From positions 310,001-374,000 of the forward strand of contig NZ_JACNME010000002.1 of the NCBI RefSeq assembly GCF_014270065.1: 64,000 nucleotides of DNA, in the 5' to 3' direction. Below are positions 52,377 through 60,914 of this stretch, piece by piece. The translations under genes and the position numbers were made by a program. The notes under the pieces are model-generated. The model saw only the letters and a list, made by a program, of their open reading frames with translations, was not told where the DNA came from and did no database searches. The stretch's first letter is position 1; every line of letters begins with the position of its first letter. The stretch is from Quadrisphaera sp. RL12-1S (GTDB taxonomy: Bacteria > Actinomycetota > Actinomycetes > Actinomycetales > Quadrisphaeraceae).

Positions 52377-53442
52377 TCCGCCCGCGTCTACGGACGTTGA
52401 GGTATCACTTTTCGGCCCAGGGCGGGGCGAATGCTGCCTGGTGCACCTGGGTAGCGGCAGGTGGATGGTCGTTGATTCATGCATTGATCAGCGGACCGGT
52501 CGCGTCCCCGCACTTGATTACCTAGACGCCATCGGCGTGGATGCTGCAACGTCCGTCGATCTTGTCATTGGTACTCATGCACACCAAGATCACATAGCTG
52601 GCCTGGCGTCAGTCTATGAACGATGCGCCTCAGCTCGCTTCGTGATACCACAAGCGCTTAGGAATGATGATTACTTTGCGCTCTTGCAGGAAGAATCGGG
52701 CCCAATCGCCAGCCGTGGAACCTACAACGAGTACAGTCGCATTTTTGACATGGTGCGCCACCGTCCTCTTACTATTCCCCCATATATCAAGTTCGCCATA
52801 GCCGATCGATACCTACTGGAGAGGTCGGCGGGCGCACCGGCCGACGTACGTGTGCTGGCGCCCAGCGATGAGGCGGTCACGCGTGCAATCAAGGCCATTG
52901 CTGCCGTAAGGGTCGCGAACGACGCGGGACGCCCTCCACCAAGATCGAATGCGAACGAGACATCTATTGCGCTCTGGATTGATGCTGGCTCGACGCGCTT
53001 GCTCCTCGGAGGCGATGTCGAGCGCGGTCCCGCCAACTGCGGATGGGCTGCTGTAGTCGATGGCTTCACGCCGATAAGCCGGGCGGCCTACTTCAAGGTG
53101 CCGCACCATGGCTCCCCGAATGCCCACTTGGATGCGGTCTGGAACACCCTTTTGGAGCCGAACGTCATATCGACTTTAGCTCCGTTTCGCCTAGGTAAAA
53201 ACGCCCGACCTAATGCCACCGATAGACAGCGAATCAAAGAGGCATCGGGCGAAGCATATGCCACTGCTGCTACCAAGCGGCCAGCCTTGAGCAAGCAGGC
53301 GAAGGAAGAAGTTCTGCACTTCGGCAATCTCGCTCGCTCGGTCCACGACCCATACGGCGCGTGCGGGCAAGTACGTGCCCGCCACACGGCCGAGACCAAC
53401 CGCTGGACGGTCCAAACTTACGGCCAGGCATACAAGATGTGA
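52357..53442 (+). CDS. ComEC-like metallo-beta-lactamase-fold hydrolase (cargo protein C, 361 aa)
   Basis: Starts at TTG 52357 inside gene B; no ATG or GTG is available in frame before the domain. The MBL motif is VIGTHAHQDHIAG (His74, His76, Asp78, His79); LLLGGDVERG supplies Asp220 and KVPHHGSPNAH the His250/His251 pair, the PHHGS form typical of ComEC/Rec2 hydrolase domains. There are no membrane helices, so it is a soluble version. Likely a metal-dependent phosphodiesterase or nuclease acting on nucleic acid or nucleotide signals. Such soluble MBL proteins recur in mobile-element defence and conflict loci. The TTG start suggests output limited relative to B. Confidence 0.82.
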   Translation: MTRWPSDPPASTDVEVSLFGPGRGECCLVHLGSGRWMVVDSCIDQRTGRVPALDYLDAIGVDAATSVDLVIGTHAHQDHIAGLASVYERCASARFVIPQALRNDDYFALLQEESGPIASRGTYNEYSRIFDMVRHRPLTIPPYIKFAIADRYLLERSAGAPADVRVLAPSDEAVTRAIKAIAAVRVANDAGRPPPRSNANETSIALWIDAGSTRLLLGGDVERGPANCGWAAVVDGFTPISRAAYFKVPHHGSPNAHLDAVWNTLLEPNVISTLAPFRLGKNARPNATDRQRIKEASGEAYATAATKRPALSKQAKEEVLHFGNLARSVHDPYGACGQVRARHTAETNRWTVQTYGQAYKM

Positions 53443-53637
53443 GATCATGAAAAGCACGCGGTGTGTCGGTGCCGTCCACCTCATCGACAGGCCACACCTT
53501 CGCGCCGGCGCGGCGTACAGGCTGGAGAGCGACGCCCGAAGGGCCACGCCAGTGGGTTGTGGGAATCGTCCCCGTCACCACGCGGGCGCTGCCACCGTAG
53601 GCTCATGCGACCAGCCTCACATTGGGATGCGTGAGAT

Positions 53638-54048
53638 ATGCCCGGCAATCGGCCCTCAGCGTTCGGGCAGGATGAAGCACTCAACTTCCTCGTCCGTATG
53701 ATCGAAGACGAGCCCGATGAAGCGGTGATGCTCGTCATGGTGGTCAATGGCGCCATCCTCTCGGGGCGCCTGATCCCCCGGGAGGCATGGGCCTCGCGCA
53801 TCATTAACCCCGACGATCCGCAGTCTGAGCCGTGGGTGCGCCGGTTGCTCAAGATGCCGACAGCGCCCAGCGCTCTTGACGCCGACGATGGCTTTGACGG
53901 CGAGGCGGAAGTCAGTGGGCGTTTCGCTCACCTGGCCCAAGTCGAGTTCGTTCTAGGCAACTTCCGGTCGCAGATCGGGTCGATGCGTATCCGCACTGAT
54001 TCAGTGAGTGCCTGGACGACCGGCGAACTCCCACGCTCCCTCCGGTGA
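53638..54048 (+). CDS. Hypothetical protein (136 aa), weakly GvpU-like
   Basis: From ATG 53638. EALNFLVRMIEDEPDEAVML-VMVVNGAILSGRLIPREAW resembles the strand-turn-strand core (xVNGxLxSGxLI) seen in GvpU-type small proteins; the remainder has RFAHLAQVEFVLGNFRSQIG and a polar C-terminus. No gas-vesicle genes are near, so no such role is claimed. It is separated from the cargo operon by 195 bp without a gene and ends before a hairpin. Confidence 0.65.
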   Translation: MPGNRPSAFGQDEALNFLVRMIEDEPDEAVMLVMVVNGAILSGRLIPREAWASRIINPDDPQSEPWVRRLLKMPTAPSALDADDGFDGEAEVSGRFAHLAQVEFVLGNFRSQIGSMRIRTDSVSAWTTGELPRSLR

Positions 54049-54061
54049 GCAGCACAGCGCT

Positions 54062-54095
54062 CCCGGCCTCCTCCCATCAGGGGAGGGCGCCGGGG
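54062..54095 (+). terminator. Hairpin terminator
   Basis: CCCGGC/GCCGGG and CTCCC/GGGAG arms around ATCA, directly after the 136-residue gene and before the convergent small genes. Confidence 0.65.
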
Positions 54096-54120
54096 GTGCC
54101 GTCGTCGTTTCGGGGAATTA

Positions 54121-54459
54121 CTAGGGGGCGCTGAGCGTGTCGAGGTAAGCGTTCGCGCGCCGCAGGTCGTCTGCGGACGTCTCGCCGGCTTGCCAGTAAT
54201 GGCGGAGTTTCACAGGACGTGTCAGTAGATATCCGGTAGACAGGTTGCGTAGTGCTTGCACGAACGTGATGTGCGCGACCACCTGCGCCGGTAGCACCGT
54301 GGCACCGTCCTCGCCCAGAACGTGTACGTCGGCATGGACGACCTGCCGCGGCGTGGTGTCGTCCCCGACCTTGAGCCGGGCGACTCGCAACGGTCGAAAG
54401 ATCAGCAGGGCGTCTGCGTACTGGCTGACGTTAAAGACGCCAGCGGGTACAGCGGTCAT
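54121..54459 (-). CDS. Hypothetical protein (112 aa)
   Basis: From ATG 54459, overlapping the upstream 62-residue ORF by ATGA. MTAVPAGVFNVSQYADALLI and HADVHVLGEDGATVLPAQVV suggest a beta-rich small domain; the tail (GETSADDLRRANAYLDTLSA) is helical. No family recognised. The residue pattern resembles phage single-strand-binding or regulatory proteins only in a general way. Leftward operon of two. Confidence 0.65.
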   Translation of the reverse strand: MTAVPAGVFNVSQYADALLIFRPLRVARLKVGDDTTPRQVVHADVHVLGEDGATVLPAQVVAHITFVQALRNLSTGYLLTRPVKLRHYWQAGETSADDLRRANAYLDTLSAP

Positions 54460-54644
54460 GCCACAGCCCTGGCGGCTCGGCGCAGCGCTGCGCATGTCGC
54501 TGCCGTCTCCCCGAATGCCCACCGCGCCTCGGCTGCGGCGCTGAGCGCCATGAAGATCGCTTCTGCGGCAGCGTCCTCGACGAGGCGGCAGTCGTGGGCC
54601 GGTGAAGGCTCGACGGGGCGGTAGGCAACGTTGCCAATTGTCAT
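54456..54644 (-). CDS. Small hypothetical protein (62 aa)
   Basis: From ATG 54644 (MTIGNVAYRPVEPSPAHDCR), with GCAGG 8 nt upstream. The C-terminal ~40 residues are Ala-rich helices with two Cys overall. It shares an ATGA overlap with the 112-residue gene downstream, so the two are co-translated. Function unknown. Confidence 0.6.
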   Translation of the reverse strand: MTIGNVAYRPVEPSPAHDCRLVEDAAAEAIFMALSAAAEARWAFGETAATCAALRRAARAVA

Positions 54645-54785
54645 GGCACGTACCTGCTAAATCAGATGGGAGTCCCCCCTCGTCACCGCCTGGACCGGGG
54701 TGGCGGGCGCCTCGCTGTTGCGAGGTGCCACGGACGGTAGGCATGGCGTCGCAGGCGTGCAACCAAAACTTGGGGCTGTTCTCGG

Positions 54786-55464
54786 TTACTGCGGCAGCAG
54801 TTCACGCACGGCGCGCAGATCGTCCACTAATCCGGTGTACGCCGCCTCGCGTGCATCCTCGGGAGTCCGTAGCACCGCCGACGGGTGCGTCGTCACAAAG
54901 AACGTTCGCACCCCCCGCGACGTCTCACGCTCAATCGCGTGCCCCCGGGTCTGCGCCCACGCGCACCGACGGCCCTAGCAGCGCCTTTGCCGCAGTGGCG
55001 CCCAGAAGGACGATGACCTGCGGGTCAACTAGCCGCAGTTCCTCGGTCAGCCACGGGCGGCAAGCCGTGACGTGTGCGCCGGTCGGGGTGGCATGGATGC
55101 GTCGGTTGCCGCGTGCACTGAAATGAAAGTGCTTGACGGCGTTGGTCACGTAGACCTGGTCGCGGGCGAGCCCGGCCTCCTCCAGGGCCCGCTGCAGCAG
55201 CTGCCCGGCGGGACCGACGAAGGGGATGCCGCGCCGGTCCTCCTGGTCACCGGGCTGCTCGCCGACCAGCGCCACGGACGCGTGCGGGTTGCCCGCGGAG
55301 AACACCACCTGCGTAGCGGGCTCCCACAGCTCGCAGCCCTGACACGAGGGCGCCGCCGCGCGCAGCGCGTCCACACCGTCGGCGTGCTCCGGCACCCACT
55401 GCTGCGCCCCCGGCCGCTCCGGCCCAGCCGCCGGCCGCTCCCCGTCCGTCGTCGTCGCCGCCAT
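54786..55464 (-). pseudogene. udgX: Hybrid udgX (native 5' part plus element-borne 3' part) with a 1-base frameshift
   Basis: ATG 55464. Residues 1-110 are native: Cys41/Cys44 of the FeS cluster and GEQPGDQED (68-76). From Lys111, exactly at the attR core, the sequence is element-borne: KHFHFSARGNRRIHATP with the RRIH loop whose His forms the covalent uracil link in UdgX. At 54942-54949 (plus CCCCCGGG) one extra base shifts the frame and brings a stop ~5 codons later. Removing it restores RGHAIERETS to ELLPQ and a 225-residue protein ending at 54786. The two 3' parts are about 79% identical by eye. The break may be a true mutation or a homopolymer sequencing error. Overlaps the upstream SDR gene by one base. 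Confidence 0.88.
55127..55134. other. attR core
   Basis: AAGTGCTT (AAGCACTT on the udgX strand, codons 111-113). To its right is native udgX, to its left the replacement 3' end. The crossover dinucleotide cannot be fixed from sequence alone. Confidence 0.75.
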
Positions 55465-56573
55465 CAGACAGCGACCCTCCCGTGCAGCGCACCGCGCGGC
55501 GCGAGGGCGGGCGTCCCGGCGCCCTCGCCCGCGCGCATCCCGGACACGAGGCCGTCCAGGGCCGCCCGCGCCGTCGTCGTCGGCCTCCAGCCGAGAGCTG
55601 TGAGGCGGGAGCAGTCGAGCAGCGGCGCGCCCGCGGCGAGGTCCACCCACCCGGGGTCGGTGGGCTGCAGGCGGGCGCGCCAGGAGGCGTCGGCCGCCGA
55701 GCGCAGCAGGGAGACGGGGGCGGCCACGCGGCGGCGGGCGCCGAGGGCGGCGGCGATGTCGTCCGGGTCGAGCGCGTCGTCCGCGGCGACGTTGTAGGCG
55801 CCGCTCGCGCGCTGCGGGCCCGCGGCGAGCAGGTGCCACACGGCGTCGGCGAGGTCGTCGGCGTGCACCACCGGCACGACGAACGCGTCCGGCAGCGGCA
55901 GCACCGGCAGCACGCGGACGCGTCGTCGACCGGCGCCTCCCAGCAGGCCCGCGGGCAGCAGCGGGCCGCCGAAGTAGCGGGCGATCTCCGCCCCGGCCTC
56001 CCGCTGGAGCACCAGGCCGGGGCGCACCCGGGCGACCACCGGCGAGGAGCCGCCCGCCTCGAAGGCGTCGAGGAGGTCCTCCGCGGCCACCTTGTCGCGG
56101 CTGTACGCGGAGGTCGGCACCCCCGTGCGGGGCCAGCGCTCGTCCACCCGGTGCTTGTGCGCCGGGTCGGGCGCGGGCGCGTAGACGCCGACCGAGGAGG
56201 CGTGCACGAGGTGCGGCACGTGCGCCTCGCGGGCGGCGTCGAGCACCGCTCGCGTGCCCTCGACGTTGACCGCGCGCATCGCGGCGCGGTCAGCCGACGA
56301 CCTGCTCGGCTGGATCCGCCAGGCGAGGTGGACGACGGCGTCAGCGCCCTCCATCGCCTCGCGCAGCGCGCCGGCCGCCCACGAGGCCGCCAGGTCGATG
56401 CCGTGCCAGCGGACCGGCGCGGCGAGGGAGCGCTCCGCCTCGGGGTGCTGCGCGGGGGTGCGGCGCGCGACGCCGGAGACGCTCACCCCCTCGCGCGCGA
56501 GCCGCCGCAGCAGCGCGGTGCCGACGTTGCCCGTGGCGCCCGTGACCAGCACGCGCCGGGGGGAAGAGCCCAT
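55464..56573 (-). CDS. NAD-dependent epimerase/dehydratase (extended SDR)
   Basis: 369 residues from ATG 56573. The N-terminal VLVTGATGNVGTALLRRL is the extended-SDR cofactor motif; VVHLAW, the Ser in VHASSVGVYA and the YSRDK pair complete the active site. Substrate is unknown; the sequence resembles UDP-sugar epimerase-like oxidoreductases. The last ~80 residues are Ala-rich. Its stop overlaps the udgX start (TGATG), so udgX was the second gene of this operon before the insertion. Confidence 0.9.
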   Translation of the reverse strand: MGSSPRRVLVTGATGNVGTALLRRLAREGVSVSGVARRTPAQHPEAERSLAAPVRWHGIDLAASWAAGALREAMEGADAVVHLAWRIQPSRSSADRAAMRAVNVEGTRAVLDAAREAHVPHLVHASSVGVYAPAPDPAHKHRVDERWPRTGVPTSAYSRDKVAAEDLLDAFEAGGSSPVVARVRPGLVLQREAGAEIARYFGGPLLPAGLLGGAGRRRVRVLPVLPLPDAFVVPVVHADDLADAVWHLLAAGPQRASGAYNVAADDALDPDDIAAALGARRRVAAPVSLLRSAADASWRARLQPTDPGWVDLAAGAPLLDCSRLTALGWRPTTTARAALDGLVSGMRAGEGAGTPALAPRGALHGRVAV

Positions 56574-56632
56574 GCGGTCGAGCCGACCACGTCGACGGGC
56601 GGACCGCGACCCGGCGCCCTAGGTTCGGACAC

Positions 56633-56896
56633 ATGACCGAGAACGCGTCCTCCCACTCGCACTCCCAGACCGAGGCCGACCAGGCCGGCACCGGCTCCCA
56701 GACCGACCCGACCGCGGTCAAGGACCCCGAGACCTGGGTGACCGGCGACGAGCCCGCCACCGGTGCGCAGCTCAGCTACCTGCGCACCCTGGCCACCGAG
56801 GCCGGCGAGCAGGTCCCCGACGACCTCACCAAGGCGCACGCCTCGGAGATGATCGACGAGCTCAAGTCCCGCAGCGCCCGGGTCTCCGAGGGCTGA
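56633..56896 (+). CDS. DUF3072 protein (87 aa)
   Basis: From ATG 56633, with TAGGTT 7 nt upstream (leaderless type). The first ~30 residues are Ser/His/Gln/Thr-rich and disordered; VKDPETWVTGDEPATGAQLS followed by YLRTLATEAGE and a helical end is the DUF3072 signature. Function unknown. Divergent from the SDR gene. Confidence 0.85.
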   Translation: MTENASSHSHSQTEADQAGTGSQTDPTAVKDPETWVTGDEPATGAQLSYLRTLATEAGEQVPDDLTKAHASEMIDELKSRSARVSEG

Positions 56897-56918
56897 CGCG
56901 CGTGGCAGGCTCGCCGTC

Positions 56919-57845
56919 GTGACCTCGACGACGACGGCGCGCGCCCTGCGCGACACCGGCCTGCAGTGGCGCCCCGCGAAGGGCGACAGGTTCGTCATCC
57001 CCGACGTGGAGATGGACGACGTCGTCTTCGTGGTCTCGGACATGACCATCGAGGCGCACGACCTGCCCTCGGGGCAGGTGCTGGGCTTCAACGGCACCAC
57101 CGAGTGGGCCCTGGACAGCGTGGACGCCGCCGAGGTGCTGTGGCTGCCCCGCGAGGGGCAGCTGCGCGAGCACCTGGTGGCGGCGGGCGAGGCGATGGTG
57201 GCCCTGACGCCGTCCGGCCCGCTGTGGGCCGTCACCACCCGGCGGGGGTCCGGCGCCGAGGCCACCACCCTCGCCGAGGACGCCGAGGAGGCCTACGCCC
57301 TCGCCCTCCTGGCGCTGCGCGCCACCACCGCCCGCCAGCTGCTGCCCGTGGCGGCCGGCGGGCTCGCCGCGGTGCTCGCGCCCCTGCCCGCCGCCAGCTG
57401 GACGACGACGGCGCCGGGCGGCGCGCTGACCGTGGCCGACGTCGTCGCCGGGGCGGTCGGAGGGCTCGGCGCCGACCCCGCCACCGGCTGGCGCGAGGCG
57501 CTCGTGACGCTGCTCGAGGCGTGGACGCGCTCGCTGGAGGCCGGTGACGGCGAGGGCACCGCCGGCGCCGGCGACGCCGCCGCCGATGCCGCGCAGGTCG
57601 CCGAGGCCGGCGCGGACGGCGTGCTCGTGGACCTCGTCGGCGCCACCTGGGACGTGGCCGTGGCCACCGGGCTGCGGACCCCGGCGGCCGCGCTCGACCC
57701 CGCCGTCGTCGACCGGGCCCTCGCGCACGTCCGCTCCTGGCCCACCTCCGGCCCGCGCGAGGCCCCCGTCGAGGCGGCGGGGGAGCACGACGCGCTCGCG
57801 GAGCTGCTGGAGCTCACCGGCCGCCAGCCGGCCCCCACCCGCTGA
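56919..57845 (+). CDS. Conserved actinobacterial protein (308 aa; N-terminal CpaE-annotated family)
   Basis: From GTG 56919, with CAGGCT 7 nt upstream. Residues ~8-90 (TGLQWRPAKGDRFVIPDVEM then DDVVFVVSDM, FNGTTEWALDSVDAAEVLWL) belong to a small family often labelled pilus assembly protein CpaE in Actinobacteria, although no P-loop is present, so that label is doubtful. The C-terminal ~200 residues are Ala-rich helices without recognised domain. Cytoplasmic; function unknown. Confidence 0.78.
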   Translation: MTSTTTARALRDTGLQWRPAKGDRFVIPDVEMDDVVFVVSDMTIEAHDLPSGQVLGFNGTTEWALDSVDAAEVLWLPREGQLREHLVAAGEAMVALTPSGPLWAVTTRRGSGAEATTLAEDAEEAYALALLALRATTARQLLPVAAGGLAAVLAPLPAASWTTTAPGGALTVADVVAGAVGGLGADPATGWREALVTLLEAWTRSLEAGDGEGTAGAGDAAADAAQVAEAGADGVLVDLVGATWDVAVATGLRTPAAALDPAVVDRALAHVRSWPTSGPREAPVEAAGEHDALAELLELTGRQPAPTR

Positions 57846-57864
57846 CCGTCCACCCGCTACCCGC

Positions 57865-59148
57865 TCAGCCGGCCTCGGCGGCCTCCACGGTGAACCACCC
57901 GGGGCTGGAGACGTAGGCCTGCACGGCCATCCCGGCCGCGCCCCGGCCCCAGGCGGAGGAGTCGTCCGAGCGGACCACGAGGTCCACCGGGGAGGCCTCG
58001 GGGTCCCGGGCGGCGTGGACGCCCTCGGCCAGCGCCCCGCGGCCGACGGTCGCCACGGCGGCGGCGTCCCCGGTGAGCATGATCCGCTCGACCATGGTGA
58101 AGCCGGCGACGGCGGCCACGAGGGTCCCGAGGTGGCGGGCGGCGTCGTCGACCACGACCTGCGCCAGCGGGTCACCCGCTGACGCCTCCGCCAGCAGCTG
58201 CGCGGCCGTGGTCGGGTGGCCCAGCGCCAGCCCGCCCGCCGCCTCCAGGGCCCGCAGGGTGAGCAGGGAGGCGGCGCAGCCGCGGTGCCCGACCGGGCAG
58301 CGGGGGCCGGAGCTGTCCAGCGGCAGGTGGGTCAGCAGGTGCAGCCCCGAGTCGGGCGTCTCCACCACCGCGTCGTGCATGACGAGGCCGTACCCGATGC
58401 CGGTGCCGACGGCGAGCACCGCGAAGGAGCTGGTGCTGCGCCCTTCGCCGAACCAGTGCTCGGTCTGGGTGAAGGCGTGCATGCCGTTGCCGACGACGAC
58501 GCGCCGGCCGAGGCGCTCCTCCAGCGCCGAGGTGACGTCCACGGGACCCGACCACCCCAGCGGCAGGGCGCGGCGCACCACGCCGGAGGCGTCGACGTAG
58601 CCGTCGAGCGTGACGCCCACCTCGTCGACGGTGCTGACGCCACCCGTCCGGGCCGCCAGGGAGGTCACCAGCCGCGAGACGGCGTCGACCACGGTGGCGG
58701 GGGAGCGGTCGGCCAGCGGCACGTCCTGGCGGGCCACCACCTGGGCTCGCAGGTCGGTGAGGACGCCCCAGGCGGCGCCGGGGGCGACGTCCACCCCGAC
58801 GAACCGGTGCCGGTCCGCGGGCACGTCGAGCGGGCGGGTGGGGCGGCGCGTCTCGGGGTCCGCGGCGGGCGGGGCCTCGATGAGCAGGCCGCTGGCGATG
58901 AGCGGCTTGGACAGGCGGGTCAGGCTGCCGGCCGAGAGCCCGAGCCGGCGGGCGAGCTGGCTGCGGGGGAGCGGGCCGTGGCGGAGCACCTCGACGGCGA
59001 CGTCGTGGGCGGCTCCGGGTGCCCCGGCCGCGCTGGCCGCGACGTCGGACGCGTCCGGCGCGTCCGGGACGGGCGCGGTCAGGGGTTCCCGCGAGCTGCC
59101 GGGGGGTGCCGGGGGCGCCGGACGGGCGGCCCTGCTGTGACTGTCCAC
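57865..59148 (-). CDS. ROK-family transcriptional regulator
   Basis: 427 residues from GTG 59148, after GAGGAGG. A polar ~50-residue N-terminus precedes the winged helix (LPRSQLARRLGLSAGSLTRL). The ROK sugar-kinase-like domain follows: VGVDVAPGAAWGVLTDLRAQ, ALEERLGRRVVVGNGMHAFT, VGTGIGYGLV, and the zinc site GPRCPVGHRGCAASL. It is divergent from the sugar ABC operon and is the obvious candidate for its sugar-responsive control. Confidence 0.92.
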   Translation of the reverse strand: MDSHSRAARPAPPAPPGSSREPLTAPVPDAPDASDVAASAAGAPGAAHDVAVEVLRHGPLPRSQLARRLGLSAGSLTRLSKPLIASGLLIEAPPAADPETRRPTRPLDVPADRHRFVGVDVAPGAAWGVLTDLRAQVVARQDVPLADRSPATVVDAVSRLVTSLAARTGGVSTVDEVGVTLDGYVDASGVVRRALPLGWSGPVDVTSALEERLGRRVVVGNGMHAFTQTEHWFGEGRSTSSFAVLAVGTGIGYGLVMHDAVVETPDSGLHLLTHLPLDSSGPRCPVGHRGCAASLLTLRALEAAGGLALGHPTTAAQLLAEASAGDPLAQVVVDDAARHLGTLVAAVAGFTMVERIMLTGDAAAVATVGRGALAEGVHAARDPEASPVDLVVRSDDSSAWGRGAAGMAVQAYVSSPGWFTVEAAEAG

Positions 59149-59449
59149 GGACCTCCTCGTCCCTTCGCGGCGGGGACAAGGTGCCAGCGCGGACCGCGCC
59201 GGGTCAACCGCGCCCGAGGCACCGGTGGACACGGTCTGGACACGGGGAGGTCACGGGAAGGTCACGAACAGGCGGTTCCGCACCGAAACCCACAGACCCG
59301 AACACGCCGCGCCACGGCTCGTTCGGATCTGCGGTTGACGCGCCGGAGCATCTGGGGCAAAACTCTGCGCCTAGTGGCGGGCGTGAGCCCGCCGACGGGG
59401 CCCGCAGGTCGGTGCGGTGCCCTCCCCGGTGGACGAAGGAGCCCACGCA
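59149..59449. promoter_or_regulatory. ROK / sugar-importer divergent control region
   Basis: Contains an inverted repeat CCGAAC (59298-59303) / GTTCGG (59321-59326) and a promoter-like TTGACG (59335-59340), 17 bp before CAAAAC (59358-59363), on the side of the binding-protein gene. GGTCACG words repeat near 59250-59270. No ORF in this 301-bp gap is supported. Confidence 0.45.
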
Positions 59450-60775
59450 ATGCGCATCAGGTCACGTCAGGGTCGCGCCGTCGGCGCGCTGCTCACCGCC
59501 GGTCTGGTCACGGTCCTCACGGCCGGCTGCCTCAGCAGCGGCGGGAGCGGTGGCGGCACGGCCAGCGGCGGAGCCACCGCCGCGGCGGGCGGCACCGTGG
59601 AGATCATGTACGGCTTCACGGACTCGAGCTCGGACCAGTTCCAGGCGGAGATCAACAAGTTCGCCAGCGCGAATGGCATCAAGGTGAAGTTCTCGCCCAC
59701 GCCGGACTTCAACACCCTGATCTCCACCCGCGTCTCCGGCAACAACGCGCCGGACATCGCGATCTTCCCGCAGCCCGGCATCATGAAGTCGTTCCAGAAG
59801 CAGCTCGCGCCGCTGACGGACATCGTCGACAAGTCCAACCTCGACGCCATGGTCCCCGGCATCGTCGAGGCCGGGCAGGTGGACGGCACGCAGTACGCGC
59901 TGCCGATGAGCCTGAACGTCAAGTCGATCGTCTTCTACCCCAAGGGCCCGTTCGACCAGGCCGGCTACAAGGCGCCCGACACCCTGGACGGGCTGAAGCA
60001 GCTGACCAGCCAGATCAAGAGCTCGGGCACCGCTCCGTGGTGCTTCGGCATCGAGTCGGGCTCGGCCACCGGCTGGCCGGCCACCGACTGGATCGAGAAC
60101 CTGCTCCTCATCCAGTCCGGGGCCGACACCTACAACCAGTGGGTCCAGCACAAGATCCCCTTCAACGACCCCGCTGTCGTGAAGGCCGCGGACACCATGA
60201 ACGAGCTGCTGCTGACCGACGGCAACGTCTACGGCGGACGGTCCTCGATCGCGAGCACCAACTTCGCCACGGCGGCCAACCCGATGTTCGAGAACCCGCC
60301 CAAGTGCTTCATGTACCGCCAGGGCAACTTCGTGGCCCGCAGCGGCGGCTTCCCCGACACCGTGCTCCAGAACCTGGACAGCACCGTGGGCGTCTTCCCG
60401 ATGCCGGGCCTGACCGCCTCGGACAAGCCCGTCGAGGGCGGCGGTGACCTCGCGTCGGTCTTCAAGAAGTCCGACGGCGCCACCAAGCTCATGAACTACA
60501 TGGCGTCCGCCGACTTCGGCAAGGACTGGGCCAAGGCCAACGGGTTCATCTCGCCCCGCAAGGACTTCGACCAGTCCAACTACCCGAACGAGCTGACCAA
60601 GCAGATCGCGGACATCGCCTACAAGTCCACCTCGTTCGTGTTCGACGGATCCGACCAGATGCCCGGCGCCGTGGGCTCCGGCACCTTCTGGACCCAGATG
60701 ACCGCCTGGATCGCCGGCCAGGAGGACGAGAAGACCGCGCTCGCCAACATCGAGGCCAGCTGGCCCGCGAGCTGA
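59450..60775 (+). CDS. Sugar ABC transporter substrate-binding lipoprotein
   Basis: 441 residues from ATG 59450 with GAAGGA upstream. Signal peptide RQGRAVGALLTAGLVTVLTA with lipobox LTAGC (lipid Cys about residue 27), then a Gly/Ser linker. The mature domain has VEIMYGFTDSSSDQFQAEIN, NNAPDIAIFPQPGIMKSFQK and APWCFGIESGSATGWPATDW, a family-1 solute-binding fold for oligosaccharides or galactosides. Anchored outside the membrane, it hands substrate to the two permeases downstream. A perfect hairpin separates them and probably makes this subunit more abundant. Confidence 0.93.
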   Translation: MRIRSRQGRAVGALLTAGLVTVLTAGCLSSGGSGGGTASGGATAAAGGTVEIMYGFTDSSSDQFQAEINKFASANGIKVKFSPTPDFNTLISTRVSGNNAPDIAIFPQPGIMKSFQKQLAPLTDIVDKSNLDAMVPGIVEAGQVDGTQYALPMSLNVKSIVFYPKGPFDQAGYKAPDTLDGLKQLTSQIKSSGTAPWCFGIESGSATGWPATDWIENLLLIQSGADTYNQWVQHKIPFNDPAVVKAADTMNELLLTDGNVYGGRSSIASTNFATAANPMFENPPKCFMYRQGNFVARSGGFPDTVLQNLDSTVGVFPMPGLTASDKPVEGGGDLASVFKKSDGATKLMNYMASADFGKDWAKANGFISPRKDFDQSNYPNELTKQIADIAYKSTSFVFDGSDQMPGAVGSGTFWTQMTAWIAGQEDEKTALANIEASWPAS

Positions 60776-60794
60776 CGCTCCGACACCGCCCGCC

Positions 60795-60827
60795 GACGCC
60801 GGGCTCCTGCACCAGGAGCCCGGCGTC
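60795..60827 (+). terminator. 15-bp perfect hairpin between binding-protein and permease genes
   Basis: Arms 60795-60809 and 60813-60827 with loop CAC. It lies inside the operon, so it likely terminates partially or stabilises the upstream message. Confidence 0.75.
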
Positions 60828-60914
60828 GTCGGGTCTGAGGGGCCGGTGGCGCGCCACGCCCTGGCCCACCACACTCAGCCACCAGTCATCTGGCCGAGCG
60901 GACGTGGAGGTCCC

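Larger units (their letters stand above)
43978..55134. mobile_element. 11.2-kb serine-integrase element inserted in udgX
   Basis: It is bounded by AAGTGCTT at both ends (43978-43985 and 55127-55134). Outside the left boundary lies native udgX 3' sequence and outside the right boundary the native 5' part, so the chromosome was split there. Contents are a large serine recombinase by the left end, an ori-like inverted repeat, HNH-like and terminase-small-subunit-like genes, chained small ORFs, a low-GC three-gene cargo operon, and a spare udgX 3' end. No capsid, portal, large terminase, relaxase or replicase is recognised. Codon use is less GC-biased than the flanks. A phage satellite or decayed prophage fits best. 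Confidence 0.88.

Noticed and set aside
53638-54048. Gas-vesicle accessory gene
   Set aside because: Only a short strand-turn pattern resembles GvpU and no other gvp genes are present.
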